A stretch of 64,000 nucleotides of DNA from Paracoccaceae bacterium (GTDB lineage: Bacteria > Pseudomonadota > Alphaproteobacteria > Rhodobacterales > Rhodobacteraceae), in assembly GCA_012103375.1 (NCBI GenBank), contig WLWX01000001.1:1416501-1480500 (forward strand), given 5' to 3'. Every line of letters begins with the position of its first letter. Position 1 is the stretch's first letter. The notes under the pieces were generated by a model. The model was not told where the DNA came from. It saw nothing but the letters and a program-made list of their open reading frames with translations, and made no database searches. Positions 17,568-24,590 of this stretch are shown in pieces. A program made the position numbers and the translations under genes.

Positions 17568-18614
17568 TCAGGTCAAGGCCGCGCCATTGGAGGCATCAAA
17601 CAGATGCAGGTTCGCCGGATCAGCGCACAGCGTCACATCCGCGCCAACCTTGGGCGGCGTGCGGCCATCGGCTTTGGCGATGATCTCACCCTCGGGCGTT
17701 TCCACGTAGATCAGCGTTTCCGGCCCCAGCGGTTCGCGCACCACGACCCGGCCGTTGATCAGCGGCGTGCCGCCATCCAAAGTCAGATCATCGGGACGGA
17801 CACCAAGGATGACCTCGCCCGCGCGGGCGGACATCGGGACACTCTGCCCGGTCTTCAGCGCGACTGACGACCCGTCGCTGGATCCGGCAAGCATGTTCAT
17901 TGAGGGCGCGCCGATGAAGCGCGCCACGAAGGTGTTGGCGGGTTTGTGATAAACCTCATCCGGGGTGCCGACCTGCTGGATATGGCCGTCTTTCATGATG
18001 ACGATCCGGTCGGCCATGGTCATGGCTTCGACCTGATCGTGGGTGACGAAAATGATCGTGTTGCCAACCCGGTGATGCAGTTTCTTGATCTCCAGCCGCA
18101 TCTGGGTGCGGAGCTGCGCGTCGAGGTTCGACAGCGGTTCATCGAACAGGAACACCGCCGGATCACGCACCATGGCGCGGCCAATCGCGACCCGCTGACG
18201 CTGACCACCGGACAATTGGCTTGGCTTGCGGTCCAGCAGGTCCGTCATGTCGAGGATTTCGGCGACCTCCAACAGCCGCTTTTCCTTGGCGGGCTTGCTC
18301 ATCTTTGCGGTGCGCAGTCCGAAGGCGATGTTCTTTTTGACGCTCATATGCGGATAGATGGCGTAGTTCTGGAACACCATCGCGATGTTGCGTTCTTTGG
18401 GCTCCAGATTGTTGACCACCCGGTCGCCGATTTCGATGTTGCTGGCGGTTGCCTCTTCCAGGCCAGCGATCAGGCGCAATGTGGTGGACTTGCCGCAGCC
18501 CGAGGGGCCGACGAAGACGACGAATTCGCCATCCGCAACGTCCAGATTGATGCCGTGCAGCACCTCGGTGCGGTCGAAGGTTTTGACAAGGTTGCGAAGG
18601 GCGAGGGTGGCCAA
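17568..18614 (-). CDS. CUT1-type ABC transporter ATP-binding protein (UgpC/MalK-like)
   Basis: A 348-residue ATPase with intact Walker A GPSGCGKST, signature LSGGQRQR, Walker B FLFDEPLSNLD and H-loop FVTHDQ. Residues from about 240 form the TOBE/OB regulatory domain of the MalK group (GVRPDDL). It energises the importer encoded by the upstream binding-protein and permease genes of the same strand. MalK-type ATPases can sometimes serve several CUT1 importers, relevant here because another in this window (AglK) has a damaged Walker A. Confidence 0.93.
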   Translation of the reverse strand: MATLALRNLVKTFDRTEVLHGINLDVADGEFVVFVGPSGCGKSTTLRLIAGLEEATASNIEIGDRVVNNLEPKERNIAMVFQNYAIYPHMSVKKNIAFGLRTAKMSKPAKEKRLLEVAEILDMTDLLDRKPSQLSGGQRQRVAIGRAMVRDPAVFLFDEPLSNLDAQLRTQMRLEIKKLHHRVGNTIIFVTHDQVEAMTMADRIVIMKDGHIQQVGTPDEVYHKPANTFVARFIGAPSMNMLAGSSDGSSVALKTGQSVPMSARAGEVILGVRPDDLTLDGGTPLINGRVVVREPLGPETLIYVETPEGEIIAKADGRTPPKVGADVTLCADPANLHLFDASNGAALT

Positions 18615-18616
18615 GA

Positions 18617-20104
18617 TCAGGACTCCTGCAAGGCGGCGAAGGCGGTGGTGAGGGTTGTTTCGGCGGCCTTGATCCGGGCCGCGCGGTCAGATTGCGCTGT
18701 ACCAAGCGCGGCAAGGTCAGCGGCCATATCGTCCAGTGCAGCGTCCATCGGCGCCGGTGCCGGGCCGCCGGGGCGGGTACGGATGGCGACGAAGTTTTCG
18801 GCCGAAACGGCGGTTGCGAATGCGTCCTCGCCCAGCGTTGTGGATCGCCCGGTTGCGTCCTGGAACGCGGCTGCGAAAGCGGCGTAGCCGCTGCCCAGTG
18901 GCGCACGCTCCGCGATGACGGCGCGCGCCGTTGCGGCGGCAATCTCATGCGCCTGACGAAAGCTGAGGTCTTCGCGGCGCACCAGCGTATCGGCCAGTTC
19001 GGTGACAGTGACGCAAGCCGCATCCAAAATTGCCGCCACCCGGTCGCCGTTGATCCGGCAAGCCGGGATTAACGCGTTGACCAGCGCCAACACTTTGTGG
19101 CCCGAAGCGAAAGCCTCATAGCCGCTGACCTGCACCGCGCCTTCGCTGTCGTTCATGTCGGTGAATGGCGTGTTGTGCATGGTCGTAATCACCGTCTCAC
19201 ACCGCCCCATTGTCGTGCTGGCCAGGTGGCGCAGGTGTTCAATCGGCACCGGGTTGCGTTTCTGCGGCATGATCGAGCTGATCTGGACCAGGCTGTTGGG
19301 GACATAAAGCTGCCCAACCTCAAACGCCGTCCAGAATTGCAGATCCTGCACCACGCGACCCAGATGCAGCATCATCAGGCGGATCGCCGAGTAAAGGCCG
19401 GTGATATAATCGACGCCGGCAATTGCGCCATAGGAATTGCGTGTCGGGGCGGCGAAGCCCAGCAGGTCGGCGACTTGCTGGCGGTCAATCGGGAAGCCAC
19501 TGGTGGTGATCGCCGCGGACCCCATCGGGCAGGCATCCAGCGCGTCGCGGGCCGCCGACAGACGCGCGATGTCGCGCAGCAGGACATCTGCGACAGCGGC
19601 GAGGTAGTGGCCGAAGGTGCTCGGCTGGGCAGGCTGGCCATGGGTGTAAGCGACGATCACCGTGTCGCGTTCCCGCCGCGCGGTTGCGATCAGCGTGTCG
19701 GCAAGGGCGCTGGCGGCTTTCAGGAAGGCGTCCGCCTTAGAGCGCAACACAAGCTTGAAGACCGTGTGGTCCATATCGTTGCGCGACCGCGCGGTGTGCA
19801 GCGCACCCGCTACATCCGCACCCAGGCGCTGGATCAATTCGTGTTCGACGAAGAAAAAGTAGTCTTCATGCTCGCCGGTGTAATCCTGCTGCGCAATGTC
19901 GGTGTTCGCGTCGATATCGCTGAGCGCGGCGGCGATCGCTGCGCCAATCTCGCGCGGAAGAATTCCGGTGTCCGCCAGCATTACCAGATGCGCCTGATTG
20001 ATCGCGCGTACCGGGGCGACGAAATGAGTTTTCGCATCCTCAAACAGCGGGGCGAGGACCGTGTCGCGGTAGGTCGGGTCGGGGAAGTTGCTGGTGTCGA
20101 TCAT
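18617..20104 (-). CDS. Fumarase/argininosuccinate lyase superfamily protein, substrate unknown
   Basis: A 495-residue C-N lyase of the fumarase/aspartase fold. Superfamily regions are visible in order: TARSRNDMDHT, THGQPAQPSTFG, and the flexible loop SSIMPQKRNPVPIEH that carries the catalytic serine. Biosynthetic argininosuccinate lyases are usually shorter and lie among arginine genes. This copy sits in a solute-import operon, 94 bases after a permease gene and two bases before an ATPase gene. It probably cleaves an imported N-substituted amino acid or related C-N compound to fumarate plus an amine; EDDS lyase is a known precedent for ASL relatives with catabolic roles. The actual substrate is unknown. 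Confidence 0.85.
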   Translation of the reverse strand: MIDTSNFPDPTYRDTVLAPLFEDAKTHFVAPVRAINQAHLVMLADTGILPREIGAAIAAALSDIDANTDIAQQDYTGEHEDYFFFVEHELIQRLGADVAGALHTARSRNDMDHTVFKLVLRSKADAFLKAASALADTLIATARRERDTVIVAYTHGQPAQPSTFGHYLAAVADVLLRDIARLSAARDALDACPMGSAAITTSGFPIDRQQVADLLGFAAPTRNSYGAIAGVDYITGLYSAIRLMMLHLGRVVQDLQFWTAFEVGQLYVPNSLVQISSIMPQKRNPVPIEHLRHLASTTMGRCETVITTMHNTPFTDMNDSEGAVQVSGYEAFASGHKVLALVNALIPACRINGDRVAAILDAACVTVTELADTLVRREDLSFRQAHEIAAATARAVIAERAPLGSGYAAFAAAFQDATGRSTTLGEDAFATAVSAENFVAIRTRPGGPAPAPMDAALDDMAADLAALGTAQSDRAARIKAAETTLTTAFAALQES

Positions 20105-20132
20105 GTGAGTGTCGGTTCGGTGAGTGTGGCAA

Positions 20133-20188
20133 GGCTGGAGGGGCCAGCCCCTCCAGACCTCCCCGGAGTATTTTTGGCGAAAAGACGG
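20133..20188 (+). repeat. Dispersed intergenic repeat, copy 1 (hairpin plus GTATTTTTGG tail)
   Basis: CTGGAGGGGC and GCCCCTCCAG (20135-20156) form a perfect ten-pair hairpin with a CA loop, followed by CCTCCCCGGAGTATTTTTGG and an A-rich end. Four further copies or parts are at 26935, 45003, 57771 and 59586. It fills most of the gap between the lyase gene and the permease pseudogene. Confidence 0.75.
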
Positions 20189-20198
20189 GCAGAGGGCT

Positions 20199-21074
20199 TC
20201 ATCCTTTCAGCCCTGCCATGACGACGCCGCGAATGATGAAGCGCTGGAAGATCAGGAAGACGATCAGGGTCGGCAGGGTCGAGATGGCGGCCCCGGTCAT
20301 AATCAGCTCCCACGCGACATCGGCTTCGTCCCCGAAGCCGGACAGGCCGACGGGCAGGGTATACATCTCGACCGAGTTGGTGACGATCAGCGGCCAGATG
20401 AAGGCGGTCCAGTTGCCCAGGAAAACGAAGATCGCCAGTGCCGCGAGGGCCGGTTTGACCAGCGGCATGGCAACGGTCCACCAGATTTGCAGCTCGTTCA
20501 GCCCGTCGATCCGAGCCGCCTCGATGAAATCGTCTGGCACGGTTTCGAAAAACTGCTTCATCAGGAAAGTTCCGAAGGCGGTCATCATGCCGGGGAAGAT
20601 GATGCCCCAATAGCTGTCGAGCCAGCCGAATTGCTGGCTCATCAGATACCAGGGGATCACCAGCATTTCGGTGGGGATCATCAGGGTCGACAAGATCGCG
20701 ATGAAGATGATGTAGCGGCCCGGGAATTTGAACTTGCACAGGGTGTATCCGACCAGACTGTCGAACAGAACGTTGCTGATCGTGGTGGCGACGGCGATGA
20801 TCAGCGAGTTTGTGATCCAGCCCAGGAACCGCCCGTCGGCCAGAACGAAGGTATAGTTCTCGAACGTCGGCTCATCCGGGATCAGGTTGACGTTATAAAC
20901 CTCATGCGGCCACTTCAGCGAGGTCTACAGCATATAGGCAATCGGCATCACCATCAGCACGCCACCGCCGAACAGCAGCAGCCAGCGGATGATCTGGCCC
21001 ATGTTCGCGGGTTTGCGCGGGGCTTTGGTAGTTAGCAGTGCCTCGGAGGATGCGCGGATTTCGGTGACGGCCAT
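20199..21074 (-). pseudogene. CUT1-type ABC transporter permease (UgpE/MalG-like) with in-frame stop
   Basis: From ATG 21074 the frame encodes a complete 291-residue MalG/UgpE-type permease, but codon 50 (20925-20927) is TAG, inside the segment that reads AYML-stop-TSLKWPHEVYN. Relatives usually have serine there, so a TCG-to-TAG change is likely. After the stop the rest is intact: membrane segments, the EAA loop AARIDGLNELQIWWTVAMPL and a normal end at 20199. Restart at the internal ATG 20693 would lose the first third. As given, the importer lacks one channel subunit unless the stop is suppressed or is a sequencing error. Confidence 0.88.
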
Positions 21075-21077
21075 GGC

Positions 21078-21971
21078 TCAGGTCACCCGCAGAATGCGCA
21101 GTTGCAGCAGGCTGACGATCAGCAGGATCAGGAACAGCACCACGGTTTGTGCGGCGGCATAGCCCATGTCGAAGCCGGTGAAGGCGGTGTCATAGATCAT
21201 CAGAACCAGCGGTTTCGTCGCATTTAGCGGCCCGCCGGGGTTGTTGGTAGTCATATTGAAGACATGGTCGAAGATGCGCAGGAAGCCGATGGAGCTGAAC
21301 ACCACGATAAACACGATGGTGGATTTCAGCAGGGGAATCGTAATCTCCCAAAGGATGGTCCACCAGCCGACGCCGTCGATGCGCGCCGCCTCGTAATAGC
21401 TTTTCGGGATCGCGCGCAGCCCGGCCATGAAGATGATCACCTGAAAGCCAAGGCCGGCCCAGACGGCGGGTGCGAGGACGGCAGGCAGCGCATTGGTGGT
21501 GGAATTCAGGAACTCGATCTGCGGAATGCCAAAGCTGGCCAGGAAGTTGTTGAACAACCCGATGGGCACCGGCTGATAGAACCAGCGCCAGACCCATGCC
21601 ATGGCCACCGCGCTGGTCATGAACGGCAGGAAGTAAAGCATCCTGAGGAAGCCGTGCATGAAGCGCAGCTGATCCAGGTGGTAGGCGATGATGAATGAAA
21701 TCACCAGGCTGATGGGCGTGCCCAGCAGCAGGTAAACGAAGGTGTTCTTGAAGACCTTCCAGAACACCGGATCATTCCACAGTTTGGCGTAGTTCTCCAG
21801 CCCCGCCCAGGTGGGATCCCGCAGCAGGTTCCAGTTCTGGAAACTGATCAGGATCGCGTTGGCGGTCGGGTAAAACCGGATCACCACATAGAATACCACC
21901 GGCAGGGCAAGGAAGGCCAAGGCCCAAGCGATGTGTTTCTGCCGGATTGTCAGGTTGCGGTAGAGGTTCAC
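21078..21971 (-). CDS. CUT1-type ABC transporter permease (UgpA/MalF-like)
   Basis: A 297-residue inner-membrane permease with six predicted hydrophobic segments and the coupling loop EAARIDGVGWWTILWEITIPLLK. It lies three bases upstream of the partner permease pseudogene and 58 bases after the binding-protein gene, in the standard order. It would form half of the channel; with the partner interrupted, the complex probably cannot form normally. Confidence 0.92.
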   Translation of the reverse strand: MNLYRNLTIRQKHIAWALAFLALPVVFYVVIRFYPTANAILISFQNWNLLRDPTWAGLENYAKLWNDPVFWKVFKNTFVYLLLGTPISLVISFIIAYHLDQLRFMHGFLRMLYFLPFMTSAVAMAWVWRWFYQPVPIGLFNNFLASFGIPQIEFLNSTTNALPAVLAPAVWAGLGFQVIIFMAGLRAIPKSYYEAARIDGVGWWTILWEITIPLLKSTIVFIVVFSSIGFLRIFDHVFNMTTNNPGGPLNATKPLVLMIYDTAFTGFDMGYAAAQTVVLFLILLIVSLLQLRILRVT

Positions 21972-21990
21972 GCGGTATCCCCGTCAGATG

Positions 21991-22023
21991 TGGCTGGCCC
22001 CGGCGCGATACCGGGGCCAGCCA
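21991..22023. promoter_or_regulatory. Strong hairpin after CUT1 binding-protein gene
   Basis: TGGCTGGCCCCGG and CCGGGGCCAGCCA form a perfect 13-pair stem with a seven-base loop, seven bases past the binding-protein stop and before the permease on the minus strand. This position fits message stabilisation or partial termination. Confidence 0.6.
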
Positions 22024-22029
22024 GTGTGC

Positions 22030-23277
22030 TTAATCCGCGTAGTATTCGTCAAGCAGGGCCTGCTCGGCCTCGGCGGCGGCAAGGCTGTCTGCCAGCGGCT
22101 GCTCTTCGATATCCGTGCGGGCGACCATGTCCACCAGAATCTGGCGCTGACCGCTTTCGTTGGCGAATTTGGTGGTATTGGCATAAGCCAGACCACGGAT
22201 GAACGGGCCGAATGTCTCGTCATTGGCGTTGGCGTCCGTCATGCCGACTGAGGGTTTCGCGGGAAGCTCTCCGACAACGTCCAACCAGATCTGCATCGCC
22301 TCGTCCGAGGTGATATAGGCCATGAACTTGAGCGCAGCGTCGTATTTTTCACCCTCGGCCTTGGTGGTCACGGCGTTCACCCAGTAGGAGGAATAGTTCG
22401 AGCGCGTGCCATCCGGACCGGCGGGAAGCTCTGCCACGCCCCACTCAAGACCACGGATGTCAGCCAGCGATCCGATGCGGAACGAGCCATCGATGTGAAA
22501 GCCTGCGCGCCCGGCTTTGAAGGCCGCCTGTGGTTGGTCCATGAAACCCGACGCGGTGACGCCATGCTTCTTTTCCAAATCGGTATAGAACTCCAACGCC
22601 TTAATGCCGGCGTCAGTATTGTAGTTCACGGTCTGATAGTCGTCCTGATAGGGATCGCCGCCGAACTGGCGCACCAGCACCTCGCGCCACCAATGGTGAT
22701 CCTGCGCCGTCATTCCGGTGGTGATGCCGACCTGGGTGATATTGCCGGCGGCGTCCTTCTTGGTCATCGCTCCGGCCATTTCGACCAGCTCGTCGAGGTT
22801 GGCAGGCGGATTCTCAAGCCCGGCTTCTTCCATGAGACGTTTGTTGTAGAACAGCGCCAGCGAACGCACAGCGGTCGGCAGCGCCCAGTAGTTGTCGCCG
22901 TCCTTCATCGCCTGAACCATCGGGAAGAAATTCGCGTCAATCTCGCTGGCCGGGAATGTGTCTGCGGGCAGGGGTTGGATCAACTCAGCCTCGACGTAGT
23001 CGTTCAGCCAGCCATAAAACAGCTGCACCACATCTGGGCCTTCGCCCGCTGGGATCGCCGCGGCGACCTTGGTGCGGTAATCGGCATAGGGAAAATGGTT
23101 CATCTTGACGGTGATATCCGGGTTCGCGGCCTGGAAGTTGTCAATCAGCGTTTCCATTGCCGTGACGCGGGCGTCAAAGAAATACTGCCAGTACTCAATC
23201 TCGACGGCATTCGCCGCACTTGCCGCAATGCTGGTCGCGGTGGCAAGGGCAAGCCCCTTGATCTTGTTGAATGGCAT
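22030..23277 (-). CDS. CUT1-type extracellular solute-binding protein
   Basis: A 415-residue periplasmic binding protein (SBP_bac_1/UgpB-MalE type) with a signal peptide ending near ANA-VE. Typical parts are IEYWQYFFDAR, FPYADYRTKVAAAIPAGEGPDVVQ and GRAGFHIDGSF. It is the first gene of the minus-strand operon and divergent from the ROK regulator. The ligand cannot be read from sequence; the downstream lyase and PLP enzyme suggest a nitrogen-containing compound and the nearby PIG-L deacetylase an N-acylated one, but this is inference. Confidence 0.92.
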   Translation of the reverse strand: MPFNKIKGLALATATSIAASAANAVEIEYWQYFFDARVTAMETLIDNFQAANPDITVKMNHFPYADYRTKVAAAIPAGEGPDVVQLFYGWLNDYVEAELIQPLPADTFPASEIDANFFPMVQAMKDGDNYWALPTAVRSLALFYNKRLMEEAGLENPPANLDELVEMAGAMTKKDAAGNITQVGITTGMTAQDHHWWREVLVRQFGGDPYQDDYQTVNYNTDAGIKALEFYTDLEKKHGVTASGFMDQPQAAFKAGRAGFHIDGSFRIGSLADIRGLEWGVAELPAGPDGTRSNYSSYWVNAVTTKAEGEKYDAALKFMAYITSDEAMQIWLDVVGELPAKPSVGMTDANANDETFGPFIRGLAYANTTKFANESGQRQILVDMVARTDIEEQPLADSLAAAEAEQALLDEYYAD

Positions 23278-23292
23278 AACGGCATCTCCTTG

Positions 23293-23306
23293 TTGAAAGT
23301 TTTCAA
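23293..23306. promoter_or_regulatory. Inverted repeat in divergent promoter region (ROK regulator candidate site)
   Basis: TTGAAAGTTTTCAA has arms TTGAAA/TTTCAA around GT. It lies 15 bases upstream of the binding-protein ATG, close to its promoter. A second inverted repeat lies at 23350-23364. Both are candidate sites for the adjacent ROK repressor. Confidence 0.45.
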
Positions 23307-23349
23307 AACGGACCCGTCTGTTGCGGGTTCCGGCCTGAGTTCGGGTTAA

Positions 23350-23364
23350 CTCAATTTAGTTGAG
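23350..23364. promoter_or_regulatory. Second inverted repeat in divergent promoter region
   Basis: CTCAATTTAGTTGAG has arms CTCAA/TTGAG with a five-base spacer, 31 bases before the ROK regulator start. Overlapping it, TTGAGCTTTCAA (23360-23371) resembles the 23293 site. Their placement suggests control of both divergent operons. Confidence 0.4.
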
Positions 23365-23394
23365 CTTTCAAGCGGATTGCGTTATCGCCGCTGC

Positions 23395-24579
23395 ATGAAT
23401 GACCGCAACACCCAGATGGTTGGCGCCAATGCGCTGCGTTCGCGCAATCACAATCGGCAGATGGTGCTGGGCCATATTCGACAGTCCGGTCAGATGGGCC
23501 GTGCCGAGATTGCGCGCCTGTCGGGCCTCAGCACGCAGGCGGTTTCCAACATCATCTCGGATCTTCAGGGTGAAGGCTGGCTGAAAGAATGCGGGCGTCG
23601 ATCGGTTGGGCGCGGCCAGCCGCCAATCCAGTATCGCATTGATCCCGAAGGTGGATATGCACTGGGTATCGAAGTGCGGCCGGATGCGGTTTTTGCCGCA
23701 TTGCTGGACCTTGAAGGTCGCGAGGTGTTTTCGGATCGCGCCGCGCTGGCATCATCAAACCCCGCATCGGTCCGCGCGCAGGTTCTGACGCTGTGCGAAA
23801 CGGCATGGGCCGCGCCCCGGGTTACGCGCGACAAGGTGCTGGGCGCTGGTGTCGTTTTGCCGGGGCCGTTCGGCACCGGGGCATCCGCGCGCGCCGGGTC
23901 CGAATTGCAGGACTGGCAGGGAATAGAACCGACGGAGTGGTTCTCGGACCTGCTGGACCTGCCGGTCGAGGTTGAAAACGACGCCAACGCAGCCGCCATT
24001 TCCGAAGGCCTGACAGGGGTGGCGACTGGGCTGGATACCTATGCGTTCATCTATTTCGGGGCCGGTCTGGGGCTTGGGCTGATCAGCGAAGGTCAGCGCC
24101 TTTCGGGCGGATATGGCAACGCGGGCGAGGTTGGGCGCATTCCCGTTCAGACCGCGCAAGGACCTTTGGCGCTGGAACAAGCGGTCAGCCGCCTGTCGGT
24201 TCAGCGCCATCTGGTCAAGGCGGGCCTGAAGGTCGGCGGGATCGAAGATATCGATGCGATATTTCAGGCCCGCCATCCCGCGTTGATGGCATGGCTCGAC
24301 AGGGCAGCATCGCCCTTGTCGCAGGCCGTTGCGATGATCGAAAACCTGTTCGATCCGCAAACCATCGTTCTTGGCGGCGCGATGCCGGACCCGGTTCTGG
24401 ATCACCTGATCGGGCAGGTGACGTTTCACCCCGACAGCGTCGCTGACCGCCCGCGCCGCGCGCGCCCGCGCCCGCGCCTGATGCGTGGCGGGTCAGGGCG
24501 GATGACGGCAACCCTGGGCGGCGCAGCCCTGGTCCTGAAGCAGGCATTCACGCCGCGCATGACTGTCGTTCATTCCTGA
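23395..24579 (+). CDS. ROK-family transcriptional regulator
   Basis: A 394-residue regulator. The N-terminal winged helix-turn-helix (about residues 25-75: GRAEIARLSGLSTQAVSNIISDL) is followed by a ROK sugar-kinase-like domain (VENDANAAAISEG, YFGAGLGLGLI, GNAGEVGRIPV). The cysteine-rich zinc motif of NagC/Mlc is not obvious. ATG 23395 gives the usual N-terminus; an in-frame ATG 18 bases upstream is less likely. It is divergent from the CUT1 operon and just upstream of the PIG-L gene, so it probably senses the imported compound or a sugar derivative and controls both. Confidence 0.9.
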   Translation: MNDRNTQMVGANALRSRNHNRQMVLGHIRQSGQMGRAEIARLSGLSTQAVSNIISDLQGEGWLKECGRRSVGRGQPPIQYRIDPEGGYALGIEVRPDAVFAALLDLEGREVFSDRAALASSNPASVRAQVLTLCETAWAAPRVTRDKVLGAGVVLPGPFGTGASARAGSELQDWQGIEPTEWFSDLLDLPVEVENDANAAAISEGLTGVATGLDTYAFIYFGAGLGLGLISEGQRLSGGYGNAGEVGRIPVQTAQGPLALEQAVSRLSVQRHLVKAGLKVGGIEDIDAIFQARHPALMAWLDRAASPLSQAVAMIENLFDPQTIVLGGAMPDPVLDHLIGQVTFHPDSVADRPRRARPRPRLMRGGSGRMTATLGGAALVLKQAFTPRMTVVHS

Positions 24580-24590
24580 GGGGGGCCTCC

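Noticed and set aside
16430-17683. 417-codon plus-strand frame opposite the aminotransferase
   Set aside because: Shadow frame; the minus strand encodes a full PLP enzyme with all key residues.
24460-24480. CGCCCGCGCCCGCGC tandem-like run in the ROK gene
   Set aside because: Only Arg/Pro codons (PRRARPRPR) in a GC-rich gene; no sign of a functional repeat.
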